Positions 1 through 10,618 of a stretch of 64,000 nt of DNA are shown piece by piece. Origin of the DNA: Myxocyprinus asiaticus (Eukaryota > Chordata > Actinopteri > Cypriniformes > Catostomidae); contig NC_059347.1 in assembly GCF_019703515.2 (NCBI RefSeq), positions 18,374,001 to 18,438,000 of the forward strand, given 5' to 3'. The stretch's first letter is position 1. Every line of letters starts with the position of its first letter. A program made the position numbers and the translations under genes. The notes below the pieces were generated by a model. That model was not told the origin of the DNA and did no database searches. It saw only the letters and a program-made list of their open reading frames with translations.

Positions 1-391
1 AAAAGCATGTGCGAGCAAGAAGGCCTACAAACCTGACTCAGTTACAGCAGTTCTGTCTGGAGGAATGGGCCAAAATTCCAGCAACTTATTGTGAGAAGCT
101 TGTGGAAGGCTACACAAAACATTTGACCCAAGTTAAACAATTTGGCAATGCTACCAAATACTAGCAAAATGTATGTAAACCTCTGACCCACTGGGAATAT
201 GATGAAAGAAATAAAAGCTGAAATAAATCATTCTCTCTACTATTTTTCTGACATTTCACATTCTTCAAATAAAGTAGTGATCCTAACTGACCTAAGACAG
301 GGAAAGTTTTCTATGATTAAATGTCAGGAATTGTGGAAAACAATTTTAAATGTATTTGGCTAAGGTGTATGTAAACTTCTGACTTCAACTG
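1..391 (+). mobile_element. 3' end of a Tc1 / Sleeping-Beauty-like transposon
   Basis: The right terminal inverted repeat ends GACTTCAACTG at 391 followed by a TA dinucleotide, and carries the GTGTATGTAAACTTCTGAC core typical of Sleeping-Beauty-type termini; an inner copy (TATGTAAACCTCTGACCCAC) lies at about 170-190. The transposase C-terminus precedes it. The element runs off the left edge of the window. Confidence 0.92.
3..164 (+). pseudogene. Tc1/SB-like transposase, C-terminal fragment
   Basis: Frame 3-164 encodes 53 residues and a TAG stop: KHVRARRPTNLTQLQQFCLE, then EEWAKIPATYCEKLVEGYTK, ending QVKQFGNATKY. This is the conserved C-terminal tail of fish Tc1 transposases, where EEWAKI, KLVEGY and the NATKY end are typical. 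It lies just inside the 3' inverted repeat. The DDE catalytic part would be to the left of the window, so intactness cannot be judged. Probably a dead copy, as in most fish genomes. Confidence 0.9.
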
Positions 392-740
392 TAAATGCTG
401 TAAAAAATCATTAATTGTTAGTTCACAATACTTAATGTTAACAAATAGAATAGTTGATCAGCACAAAACCACCCAAACAGAGCGCAGAAGTTAGAAAATC
501 TACAGCCAACATTTGAGAAGGGATCATTTTGACAGGCTTCGCAATTTTGATTGTAATATGATAAACATTGGATCATCTCATGATGATGCTGTCATCTCAT
601 CTCATTATATCCCACACATGGCTGCTAGATGGCACCATTAGCTTGTTCAATACTAACTGAAGCTGTCAACGCAGGCTGTTTTTAATGTGGATATGGCACG
701 CAAGGCTACATCGCGATTTCAATCTTAATTAATGCTGCCT
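392..740. other. non-coding, nothing recognised
   Basis: AT-rich sequence between the Tc1 end and the repeat arm at 741. No ORF, structured repeat or RNA gene seen. Confidence 0.5.
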
Positions 741-850
741 TCATGTGCTATCGGAATTATCGTAAATACGAGTTTCCCACTCGGAAGTTGCACATGAACG
801 ACCCCTCAAGTCTTAATTATGACTGGGAAACATGGTGGAGGAGAGTACAT
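741..850 (+). repeat. Inverted-repeat arm partnered with 7575-7691
   Basis: ATGTGCTATCGGAATTATC at about 747-765 is the exact reverse complement of 7672-7690. Downstream, GGGAAACATGG and CCCACT..GGAAG blocks also pair with the right arm. Between them sit the DIRS, Tc1 and hAT insertions, so these look like the two ends of one old element split by later insertions. Confidence 0.55.
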
Positions 851-947
851 TTTCTGTAGAGAATGACAGGTTCCCTGTCTGTCACTCACTCAACGCTGTG
901 TTGATGTAGTGACACTAGGGGTTCGATCTTGAGAGCCCCAATCACCT

Positions 948-1178
948 TTGCTTAAAATAGAAAAGGCCTCGGCTCACGATGAGGATGAGCTTTCGGTCAC
1001 AGCATCAGAGGGTGGGCTTCTGCTATCAGAAGCATACGAATCTTCTGAGCTCCCGCCCATGGGCAGTAGAACACAGGATGAAGCGGACGCTAAGATGGTA
1101 GCCGTGCTTCCTTGGGCGGCTGTGAACATCGGGCTGAAGTGGAACCCTCCACCCTGCCGAGAGTTCGCGGCTGGATGA
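948..1178 (+). pseudogene. DIRS gag-like C-terminal remnant
   Basis: A 76-residue frame begins MLKIEKASAHDEDELSVTAS and continues through LPPMGSRTQDEADAKM and NIGLKWNPPP. The acidic DEDELSVTASE block and the WNPPP motif resemble the gag-like protein of zebrafish DIRS1 elements as I recall it. The start lies inside the terminal repeat, and the usual longer N-terminal region is missing, so this is a truncated remnant fused to the terminus. Function in the family: nucleocapsid-like protein. Moderate confidence. Confidence 0.55.
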
Positions 1179-1325
1179 TTGGTTTCTGGGCTCGGAGCGC
1201 GACTCACAGCCACTCACAGCGGGCTCGTCCATCCTAACTACCCTCGATGGCAGAGCAGCTAAGGAATATGTCGAGATCCCTCAGGTGGAGCGTGCCGTAG
1301 CGGTGCATATATCCTCTCCACTACG

Positions 1326-2165
1326 GTGTGGGGCAATGGTGTCTCCGTCCTTCCTTCTGGCAAAGGAAGCAGTAGAGCCCATCCCCGTGTTGCACAAGGG
1401 CTTTTAAAGCCCTTATTTTATCGTGCCCAAGAGAGGGGGAGGGTCGCTCCCAATCTTGGATCTGCGTGCTTGAACAAAGCCTCACACAGGCTTCCGTTCA
1501 AGATATTAACACAGAAGCGCATCCTGGTGTCAATACAGCATAAGAATTTGTTCGTGGCCATCAACCTGAAGGGCGTGTACTTCTACGTATCAAACCTTCC
1601 TCAACACAGACCCTTTCTTTAGTTTGCCTTCGAGGGATGAGCATACCAGTACAAGGTCCTCCCCTTCGGTCTGTCCCTGTCCCCTCACATCCTTACCAAT
1701 GTTGTAGAGGCTGCCCTGGCCCCTATGAGGGAGAAAGGCATTCGCATTCTCAATTATCTCGACGACTGGCTAATCCTAGCTCACTCGCGAGATCTACTGT
1801 GTGCGCACAGGGACCTTTTGCTTCAGCACCTTGACCGACTCGGGCTTCAGGTCAACTGGGAGAAGAGCAAGCTCTCTCCTGTGCAGAGCATCCCTTTTCT
1901 CAGTATGGAGTTGGACTCGGTCGCTCTCAAGGCACGTCTTATGACCAAACGTGCTCAGTCATTGCTGACCTTCCTGAAGACCTTCAGGCAGAAGGTAGTG
2001 GTGCCAGTGAAACAATTTCAGAGGCTCCTGGGACATATGCCATCCTCAGCGGCGGTTCTCCCCCTTGGGTTGATGCATATGAGACCGCTTCAGCACTGGC
2101 TACAGACTCAAGTCCCGAGGTGGGCATGGCGGCACTGCACCTGGCGTGTGACCATCATGCCATAG
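1326..2165 (+). pseudogene. DIRS reverse transcriptase, interrupted
   Basis: Two frame pieces, 1326-1622 and 1725-2165, cover the RT. Seen: RLPFKILTQKRILVSIQHKN and NLFVAINLKGVYFYVSNLPQ (the usual catalytic Asp of DLKDAYFHV reads N/G here, so this site is lost), then a stop at 1620-1622, then ILNYLDDWLILAHSRDLL containing the YLDD active-site motif, and VNWEKSKLSP. These match DIRS1 RT closely. Role: copies element RNA into DNA. The mutated first catalytic motif plus the stop make it non-functional. Confidence 0.9.
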
Positions 2166-2640
2166 TGCCATCAGATTTTCAGCCCTTGGTCAGACCTGCC
2201 ATTTCTACGGGCAGGTGTTCCCCTAGAGCAGGTCTCATGACGCGTCGTGGTCACGACAGGCGCCTCGAACTCAGGCTGGGGCGCCATGTGCAATGGGCAG
2301 GCAGTGTCGGGCTCTGGACGGGGCCCCGACTCCTTTGGCAGAGCATCAACTGCTTAGAGTTGCTGGCGGTATTGCTGGCCATGCGGAGGCTTCGGCCATT
2401 GATTCAGGGCAAGCATGTGTTGGTCCAGACCCACAACACAGCGGCCGTAGCGTACATAAACTGCCAAGGCGGCGTAAGCTCACGTCGCATGTCACAACTC
2501 ACCCGCCGCCGCCACCTCCTCTGGAGTCAGCAGATGTTGAAGTTGCTGTGAGCCATTCACCTTCCGGGCATCCTCAACCATGCAGCGGACACGCTCTCAC
2601 GGCAGGAGTGGGGACTCCACCCCCACAGTCCAGCTGATTT
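2120..2640 (+). pseudogene. DIRS RNase H region, frameshifted
   Basis: The frame at 2120-2551 reads WAGSVGLWTGPRLLWQSINC, then LELLAVLLAMRRLRPLIQGK and TAAVAYINCQGGVSSRRMSQ, the RNase H/connection region that follows RT in DIRS elements (family pattern: INCLELLAV..DN-A-VAYIN-QGG). The normal D of the -TDNTA- motif reads H in QTHNTAAV. A frame change after 2551 continues as HSPSGHPQPCSGHALTAG in another frame, versus HIPG-LN-AADTLSR in the family. Frameshifts relative to the RT and integrase parts make it a relic. Confidence 0.85.
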
Positions 2641-2770
2641 GGGAGAGATTCGGGGAGGCACAGGTAGACCCGTTCACCTCCCAAAAGTTCTCTCACTCCC
2701 CCCTTTAGTGCTCCCTGTCTGAGGCTACCCTCGGCACGGGTGCCTTGGCGCACAGCTGGCCTCGGGGTCT

Positions 2771-3906
2771 GTGCAAGTATACGTCTCCTCCTGTGAGCCT
2801 CATTGCACAGACTCTGTGCAAAGTCAGGGAGGACGAACAGCAAGTCCTGTTCGTTGCGCCGTACTGGCCCAAACGGACTCGGTTCTAAGATCTGGTGCTC
2901 CTGACAGTAGCAGGCAGGACCTTCTCACTCAGGGGCAAGGCATGCTCCAGCACTCTACGAGGCGGCTGTATGCCTTGAAGTGGCATCTTTCCGCTAACTG
3001 GTGTTCTTCCCATGGGGAAGACCCACAGAGATGCACCGTCGGGTCTGTGCTGTCTTTTCTTCAGGAAGGGCTGGAGAGACGGCTGTCTCCCTCTACCCTC
3101 ACAGTGTACGTGGCTGCCATAGCAGCTCACCACAATACACTGGACGGCAGTCCCTCACGACAGCGTGACCTGATCAACAGGTTCCTCAAAGGCGCGAGGA
3201 GATTGAATCCTCCTAGAACACACCTGATCCCCTCTTGTGATCTCTCTGTGGTCCTACCTGCCCTACAAGGAGCCCTGTTTGAGCCCCTGGAGCAGGCCGA
3301 GCTTCAGCACTCCATCTCTTTAGACAGCCCTCCTGGTGGCGCTCACTTCCATCAAGAGGGTGGGGGACCTGCAGGCGCTCTCTGTTACCAGCGAATTCCT
3401 GGAGTTCAGGCCGGCACACTCTCACATGATCTTGAGACCCCAGCCCGTTTATGTGCCCAAAGTTCCCACCACTCCTTTTCGGGACCAGGTGGTGAACCTG
3501 CAAGTGCTCCCTTCAGAGGAGAAAGACTCGGCCTTGTCGTTGCTGTGTCCAGTTTGCTCCCAGTGCATCTATCTGGACCGCACGCAGAGCTTTAGATGCT
3601 CGGAGCAGCTCTGTGTCTGTTTTGGAGGACAGCAGAAAGGGAAAGCTGTCTCCAAGCAGAGGTTGGCCCATCGGATTGTGGATGCCATTTCTCTCATATA
3701 CCAGTCTCAGGACTTGCCGTGCCCCTTGGGAGTCCGGGCGCACTCCACTAGAGGTGTTGCATCCTCCTGGGTACTGGCAAGGGGGGGCCTCTCTAGCAGA
3801 AATATGCATAGCTGTGGGTTGGGCTATGCCCAATACCTTTGCGAGGTTTTATAACCTACACATAGATCCGGATTCGACCCGAGTGTTACACAGTAACAGC
3901 AGGTAG
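2771..3906 (+). pseudogene. DIRS tyrosine recombinase, broken into three frames
   Basis: Pieces at 2771-3320 (STRRLYALKWHLSANWCSSH; SVLSFLQEGLERRLSPSTLT; VYVAAIAAHHNTLDGSPSRQ), 3336-3780 (LTSIKRVGDLQALSVTSEFL; YVPKVPTTPFRDQVVNLQVL; the conserved HSTRG box in RAHSTRGVASSW) and 3784-3905 (YWQGGASLAEICIAVGWAMP; FARFYNLH with the catalytic Tyr). Order and motifs match the DIRS YR. This enzyme integrates a circular DNA intermediate without target duplication. The catalytic HxxR and Tyr are present but in different frames, so the copy is dead. Confidence 0.92.
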
Positions 3907-4602
3907 ACCGGGCGGCTGGTTGGGTGTATCGCTTTCATTGCGCCTTTCACCTTTTTCAAAGGTGACAACGTGCGCCTTTTGTCCACAACAGTTCCGCCTC
4001 TTTAATTCTTTAGCACTGTCTGGTGACGAACTCGGAGGAGGAGCAATGCCACCAGGCCCAGTGGTATTCCCCTTTTCAGGTGAGCCCGTGTGCTTGGGCT
4101 CAGTGCTCCATGCATGGTGATTCCCCTTTGGTAATCCCGTATGATGAGTTTCCACTGTTCGGTTCCCCCTTAGGTGAAACCTGTGTCTCCCCTCGTCAGA
4201 GCTTTCTCTGTCTCAGCCACTGTGCTGCGTACCCTCTCTGTAGATAGTATCATTCCATATGTGTACTTCCCCATTGGTAAGTCCATGTGAGGTATGCTCC
4301 ACACGTTAACCTCCCTCCAGCAGGATGTGGTCTCCGCAGGGCTCTCCTTCCTGGAGAGGGAAGAGCACTTCCCAGTGCTATTCTAGAAAGTGCTTGGCGG
4401 GAGATTGCTTAACAGAAAGGCACCGCCGGTAGCCTACTTGGGTAAATGCCCTCACCCCCCTTAACAGGACTAGGGAGACGCCTTACCTAACTCGCTGGAA
4501 AGTCATTACATGGTTGAGCGCTCACTGCGAGGCACGCAGCAGCATGCCCCTGTGTACTCTTCCGTTCCTCGTGACACGGTTCAGCACCTGCAGCATTTCA
4601 TA

Positions 4603-4725
4603 TAGGAACCCCTAGTGCCACTACATCGACACAACATCGAGTGAGTGACAGACAGGGAATGTCTTGGTTACTGATGTAACCTCTGTTCCCTGATGGAGAG
4701 AACAAGACGTTGTGTCCCTCCTGCC
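4603..4725. repeat. DIRS internal complementary region
   Basis: The first half (about 4607-4664) reads as the reverse complement of the left end (about 870-930: shared GAGTGAGTGACAGACAGGGA). The second half (about 4664-4725) is the reverse complement of the right end (about 4937-4996: shared GTAACCTCTGTTCCCTGATG). This junction of both ends is the hallmark used by DIRS elements to template full-length circular DNA. Confidence 0.9.
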
Positions 4726-5061
4726 GCGGCGCTGAACCAGCCGCTGACATGGCCAGGACTCTCTATCGGCTCCTCAGCATAAATCTGAATGAGTGATGCA
4801 CACCATCTCCTTTTATTCCCGTATGTCCAGGCCGGAGAGTGGCAAGCAAATTCCACTCGCCAATTTTCATTGGCCTTTTCTATTTTAAGCAAAGGTGATT
4901 GGGGCTCTCAAGATCGAACCCCTAGTGTCACTACATCGACACAACGTCTCTTTCCCTCCATCAGGGAACAGAGGTTACATCAGTAACCAAGACATTTTGT
5001 TCATTTTTCTAAATACAGCTAATTGTTAGTGCTTGCCATTTTGGTCATATTCATTTATGTA

Positions 5062-5593
5062 CACTATATGGCCAAAAGTTTGTGGACACCCCCTTCTAAT
5101 TAACGAATTTGGTTACTCCATTAAATCCAAGTAAAGAAAAATCTTAATGTTTCTTTATGTAACGGCTTGGGCTTTGTGTGCTTCCAAATTTGTGGCAACT
5201 GTTTGGGGATAGCCCTTTTCTGTTCCAGCATGACAATGCCCCTGTGAACAAAGTGAGGTCCATAAAGAAATGGTTTACTGTGTCTGGCGTGGAAGAAATT
5301 GACTGGCCTGCACAAAGCCCAGACATGAACCCCACTGATCATTTTTGGGGTGAACTGGAACAACAACTGTAAGTCAGGCCCCATCGACCAACATCAGTTA
5401 CTGACCTCATTGATAGCCTTGTGTCTGAATGAGAGCAAATTCCTGCAGCCATGTTACTACATACAGTAGTGGAAAGCCTTCCCAAAAGAGTGGAAGCTGT
5501 TATTACAGAAAAAGGGGAAATTGATGCCTAAGGTTTTGAAATCAAATGTTCATCAAACACATATGGTGTCCACAAACTTTTGGCCATATAGTG
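5062..5593 (+). mobile_element. Tc1-type deletion derivative
   Basis: Inverted ends CACTATATGGCCAAAAGTTT (5062) and its reverse complement ending at 5593, both flanked by TA (5060-5061, 5594-5595), the Tc1/mariner target duplication. Total 532 bp; the 5' half of the usual 1.2-1.6 kb element is missing while the transposase 3' half remains. Confidence 0.93.
5178..5527 (+). pseudogene. Tc1 transposase C-terminal half
   Basis: Reads LFQHDNAPVNKVRSIKKWFT, containing the second catalytic Asp (HDNAPV), then DWPAQSPDMNPTDHFWGELE where the family normally has NPIEH with the catalytic Glu; here it is Asp (NPTDH). A stop follows QQL at 5370, a second stop interrupts SLVSE, and a TAA follows EKGEIDA (5525-5527). 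The N-terminal DNA-binding domain and first Asp are absent. It is a relic within the element at 5062-5593. Confidence 0.88.
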
Positions 5594-5678
5594 TATATCA
5601 GCAACCATTCTATGCATATTGTACATTTTTACACTGTGAAAATAGCTTGTATTTGACCAAAATTCCATTATTGTCAGC

Positions 5679-7290
5679 TAGGGTTGCAGCGGTATACCGG
5701 CTTCAAGGTATACCACGGTATGAAAATTTATGGTTTTCATACCATGTACATTTGCTATCTACGATATTGAGAAAAAAAATGCAACCGGACAGAGAATCTC
5801 ACCTGTGCGTGCGCATCTCCTTTCCTCCTCGTCTGCCTGTAAGACTCGTCAAATTGTGCCACACATACATACACACACATGCATCGGAGAAAATGTCAGA
5901 GAGAAGCGAGGCGAGGGGGTCTGACATAAGTGAGTGTGTGTGTGAGTTAAAGCAGTGTTTCTCAACTGGTGGGTCGCAACCCAAAAGTGGGTTGCGGACA
6001 GCAGGGAAAGAACAATGCCATGGTTCTCCCACTGAAGATATTTCGGCGGCCGCCCAAGTGATAGCCTATTTAGGACTGCCGAGGCAGATTTAATGATAAT
6101 CTTGCAATCAGCAAAAGGCTTCCCATCTTCACTTTCACACGAGTGTAACGGAACCAGCTCGCGATCATGATCTGCTCTTCTCTCTGGTGCGTGCGTGCAA
6201 CAACCGGACTTCCTTCGATATTGCGGAGCACAGACCTCAAAACTGATGTGACCAATTTCAATTCTAGTGAGACTTTTCTAGTTTAAAGCATTACGGAGGA
6301 AGTCAAGTCAAACCTCTCAAACAGCAGGCAGCCCTGACATGCCAAACTGAGGAGGAAAAGAGCAACACTATGCTATGCGGCAAAAAAAATTTTCATTATG
6401 CATCATCACATTTACAAAATTGTTTCATGATTTTACATGAGTAAAAGTAACTTATATTTTGACAAAATGGTATAGTTTCATATGAAATAATCTAAAGGCA
6501 GAATCTATTAGACCTCATTTTATACCAACAGTGGCAGTTGTAGTTAAAGTTTCAAGATGTGTTTCACCTAGTATTTATTTTTTCATAAATACTATAATTT
6601 GTTATTATCGTTACTATTATTCAAGACTAGCTACACTGACCTAACCATGGTAATGAGGAGCCTTTCCTCCTGTGTAATATGTATGTTCTGTTTGAATTAT
6701 GTTTGAAATTATGAAAGAAACAGGATAATAATGGGCCCATATAAGTTAATATGCTCTTCAATTTTTAAAAGGGGGGAGAGAAAACTTCCTGTCACTTTTG
6801 TTGTTTACATCAACAACAGAAATAATGTCACTTGATGCATGTCCTTGTACTTGAAAACCATGAACAAATCTATGCAACATAGAAGGAACTGCGACCCAGG
6901 ATACATTAAATACAGGTTAAGTTTTTACTATGGCGGGTCACCACTTAATTTCCAATGTAAAATCTGGTCCTGAAGCAAAACCAGTTGAGAACCACTGAGT
7001 TAAAGGTACAGACAGGAGCAGTCTGGCTGTGCTGTCGTGCACCTACAGTATATGTTAATTGTTCATAATCGCAGGACATTACTTTAAAAGCTCACACAGC
7101 TGATGTTATTTTTCATTTAGTAGTTATTTTAACATGCTATGCTAACATGTAAACTAACATGCTTTAGTTATATAACATGTTATAGTTTTTATTATGTTTA
7201 TAATTCTGTTTATTATTATAATTCTGTTAACTTTCTTATTTATTCCATTTTATTTATTTTCAAAAGGGAGACTTTTTTCCCACATACTTC

Positions 7291-7322
<32 letters not shown>

Positions 7323-7503
7323 TTTCGAGTTTCAATTATAATAAAGCGTTTCTTCAACCAAAAAACTTCTGTTTTCACTCCTTTAAGGGTCATTGTAATT
7401 GATAATAATAATTGTGTAATACCATATACAATGATACTGTGAAACCGTGATATTTTCTGAGACAGTTATCGTACCGTGTAAATCTCATACAGTTGCAACC
7501 CTA
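5679..7503. mobile_element. Non-autonomous hAT-like element (outer)
   Basis: Ends TAGGGTTGCAGCGGTATACC (5679) and ..CATACAGTTGCAACCCTA (7503) are inverted. Flanking 8-mers ttgtcagc (5671-5678) and tcgtcagc (7504-7511) differ at one base, fitting an 8-bp hAT target duplication. No transposase frame. It carries a second hAT at 5953-6997 and a poly-A tract around 7291-7319. Confidence 0.9.
5953..6997. mobile_element. hAT-like element nested in 5679-7503
   Basis: Ends CAGTGTTTCTCAACTGGT (5953) and ACCAGTTGAGAACCACTG (6997) are inverted, with a perfect 8-bp target duplication agttaaag at 5945-5952 and 6998-7005. 1,045 bp, no coding capacity seen. Confidence 0.95.
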
Positions 7504-7574
7504 TCGTCAGCAGGCTAACTGAGTGATATGTATTATGGTGACAAAATAAAAGTTCCTAAAGAAATAAGAATGAA

Positions 7575-7691
7575 TGAACCTGGCGTCGTCCATGTTTCCT
7601 GTTCTTTCCGACAACAAAGCATGTGAACACGACACTCATAATTACCACTTCAGAAGTGGGAAGTAAGATAATTCCGATAGCACATCATTTC
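7575..7691 (-). repeat. Right inverted-repeat arm partnered with 741-850
   Basis: Contains GATAATTCCGATAGCACAT (7672-7690), the exact reverse complement of the left arm, plus weaker pairing through GAAGTGGGAAGT and CCATGTTTCC. Confidence 0.55.
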
Positions 7692-8625
7692 ATAATTCTG
7701 CATTAACAGATATCATACCATTGTTTCAGAGGTCAATGTTTGCAGTTTTTAAAGAGTTTTGGATGGGTTTTCCTCTCAACATGTGTTTACATGTAAGTGC
7801 TGATTTTTATACATTAATGTGAAAATGACAATGAATAAAAATTTTATATTATTCACTAGGCACTCTTCATCATGTAGCTAGTATTATTTCTGCATTGTGC
7901 ATTTATAACAAAATTTTTACAGAGAGCGGTCTGCCAAAAAGTAATGTCCATTTTTATTACATCCGTAACTCAAGTTAATTTCCCAATCTAAACGGGGTTA
8001 AAATTAATCTTAACTGAGCATATTCCTATGTCTCACTGTATCTGCAAGGTTTTACGATTATACATACAAGTGGTTTAATATACTGGCAATGAGCACTTAA
8101 GATGAATGTCATGATTTCACTGCAAATATCACGTCAGTAACGCAGTAATTGCAGCTTAACAATAGCTATTTTTAACTTGTCAGCAACTGTGACTTGCATG
8201 AAGCCCTGACGGTGAAAACCAGGAGCCTCCGTCTCGAGCGTTCTCAACAAAGTGTGTGCGTGATGCAGAAGCAGCAGTAAAGTTTGAGTAGTAGAGTTGT
8301 TCAAAGGAAGGTTGAATGACACTTGTTTGTAATAAAAATGCTGACAGAGAATGCACCGGATAGGACATTGTCAATAACATATGAACCCCCAATGAAATAT
8401 TACCCCCCACCCCCCCTTTTATATATATATATATTTTAACAGATTTACACAATTTTCACATCTTTAGGTCGGAAAGATCCAGAAGAATCACATCCCTCAG
8501 AGATTTGTAGCACCCATAGAGGGTATTAAGAAAGGAAGTTTTCTTTTTAAACCTTTACCAGACACATTTTCACACTGGGTACACAATAAAATGTCTTGAA
8601 GTACCAATGTCTACAAGCTTGCCGT
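7692..8625. other. non-coding, nothing firmly recognised
   Basis: AT-rich with a C-run and a short (TA)n at about 8406-8435. Minus-strand frames here are short and lack similarity to anything I know. Confidence 0.4.
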
Positions 8626-8627
8626 GT

Positions 8628-8867
8628 GTGGACGGAAATGCCTTGTTGATGAGAGAGGTCAACGGAGAATGGCCAGACTGGTTCAAACTGACAGTAAGGC
8701 TACGGTAACTCAGATAACCACTCTGTACAATTGTAGTGAGCAGAATAGCATCTCAGAATACACGACATGTTGAACCTTGAGGTGAATGGGTTACAACAGC
8801 AGAAGACCACGTCAGGCACATTATTAGGGCTATAATGTTCCTAATAAAGTGCTCTGTGTGTCTAGAT
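8628..8867 (+). pseudogene. Tc1-like transposase fragment with stops
   Basis: The frame reads KCLVDERGQRRMARLVQTDS, then KATVTQITTLYNC, then a stop inside TTC*TLR*MGYNSRRPRQ. This is the second helix-turn-helix / linker part of a common fish Tc1 transposase (family: LVDERGQRRMARLV..KATVTQIT..RRTLRRMGYNSRRPR). Two in-frame stops are visible, and the sequence jumps to the element's 3' end (CCTAATAAAGTGCTCTGTGTG), so the DDE domain is deleted. Interrupted by the hAT at 8868. A related segment lies at 29026-29140. Confidence 0.85.
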
Positions 8868-8939
8868 CAGAGGTGCCCAATGAAAGGGCCAAAAATCAAA
8901 CTTGGTTGAGGGCAGTGGGCCAAATGTAAACGTTGCATA

Positions 8940-9482
8940 CACTACCGTTCAAAAGTTTGGGGTCACTTGACTGAAATGTTTCTCATGATCTTAAACACCT
9001 TTTGATCTAAAGGCGTATGCATAAATGTTTGAAATTAGTTTTGTAGACAAAAATATAATTGTGCCACCATATTAAAATATTTAATTACAAAACTAACATT
9101 TTATAAAAAATAAAAAAAAAGTTTTTGAAATGGATGACTTGGATTGAATAATAAAAAAAGCAGCTAATAAGTGCCTAGTATTGATGGGAACTCATTCAAT
9201 AATGTTTAAAAGCATCCCAGGGTGATACCTCAAGAAGTTGGTTGAAAAAATGTCAAGAGTATATTTCTGCAAATTCTAGGCAAAGGGTGACTACTTTGAA
9301 GATGCTAAAATATAACACAGTTTTGATTTATTTTGGATTTTTTTTAGTCACAACATAATTCCCATATTTCCATTTCTATTATTCCATAGTTGTGATGACT
9401 TTACTATTATTCTAAAATGTGAAATAAATAAATAAATAAATAAATAAATGAGTAAGTGACCCTAAACTTTTGTATGGTAGTG
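8940..9482 (-). mobile_element. Tc1-type MITE, copy A
   Basis: Ends CACTACCGTTCAAAAGTTTG and CAAACTTTTGTATGGTAGTG-type termini in TA context; the body (for example CCCAGGGTGATACCTCAAGA) is the reverse complement of copy B at 11371-11974. Contains an (AAAT)n run at 9423-9450. Confidence 0.9.
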
Positions 9483-10280
9483 TATATCAAACTGTATTAT
9501 TTTAAAATTAAATATTAATACTGCAAAACACACAGAACTCTAAAATTAAAATCATCAAGTGTCCTATACTTGCACAATGCACATAATTGATTTCAATATA
9601 ATTTTTATGTTGTGTCTCTTTCTCATTTGTGAGTCACTTTGGATAAAATGTCTGCTAAACGACTAAATGTAAGCGTCTCTTTAACATGGTTACTGTCTCT
9701 TTAAGAACAGCGCATCTTCTCACATTGAACACACGATATTTTGCGGAGTTTTGAAGAAATGAAAATACAATGGCATGATGTAATACTATCAGGTAGGATA
9801 TTGCTTTGTTTTGTGACAAAGAAGATATTAAAGATATTTCTTTCATAGACCTAGGCTACACATTTTCCTGGATTTCACTCAGTATTACCATTTATTGGGA
9901 CTGCCAAATGTAATAGGATTATTTAATTAAACAATGCTGTAAAATGTTTTTTTGTGTAGTTAATGCATTTAGCCTACTTAAATTTTTTTTTTTTACATTA
10001 AAACTGTTTTCCTGTTGTGATATCAAAAACTTGAATTGTACTTTTGCTTCTTTTCTTAAGAGGCGAAGATTAGGGCTGAATGCATTACATTATGAAAGGA
10101 AATAAAAGCTACAAAGCACAATTATTTTTCTGCAAATTAAAAAACTGAGAGGCCTATTAATTTAGTTGACTCCAAAATATTATTATGATTAAGAACCTGC
10201 CGAAATATAGCACTGTATCTTGCAGCTATCTGTTTTTAGGCAGATAGTTGCAAGTAAACGAGATATCCTCTCATTTGACA

Positions 10281-10618
10281 AACAAATTACAGTATGATGC
10301 ACACAGATGTTATACACACCCCAAAATGGGTTTTAGTCAGAATAAGATGAAATATGAAGAATTAGTTTAAAGCATTGCCGTTTTTGTCTAGATGGCAGGG
10401 CAGAAAAGGGATTTTTGAGAGTCCTGGTCTGTTCACTTATAGTGCTTGTCGTAATGTTGTGCGGAGTGAATGGAACCGTTGTTGATATTGAAATATTCCA
10501 CTTTATCAAGCCCACTTCACGGGTGCGCTTCAGTGGTCGTGTTCACATGGATATGAAATGCTGTACAACGAATTACAGTATGATGCACACAGATGTTATA
10601 CACACCCCAAAACGGGTT
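10281..10618 (+). repeat. 52-bp direct repeat, two copies 286 bp apart
   Basis: 10281-10332 and 10567-10618 share TTACAGTATGATGCACACAG and TTATACACACCCCAAAA, with about three mismatches. Both lie inside the hAT element. Confidence 0.85.

Larger units (their letters stand above)
866..4996 (+). mobile_element. DIRS-type tyrosine-recombinase retrotransposon, degraded
   Basis: Coding remnants occur in DIRS order: gag-like fragment, reverse transcriptase, RNase H, tyrosine recombinase. They are in several frames, so at least three frameshifts separate them. The ends are inverted: about 880-965 is the reverse complement of about 4880-4945 (shared CTCAAGATCGAACCCCTAGT). An internal complementary region lies at about 4603-4725, as expected of DIRS elements and not of LTR retrotransposons. 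No target duplication is expected for this class. Inactive copy. Confidence 0.93.

Noticed and set aside
7139..7442. Overlapping frames with a Lys run
   Set aside because: Poly-A tract inside a hAT element.
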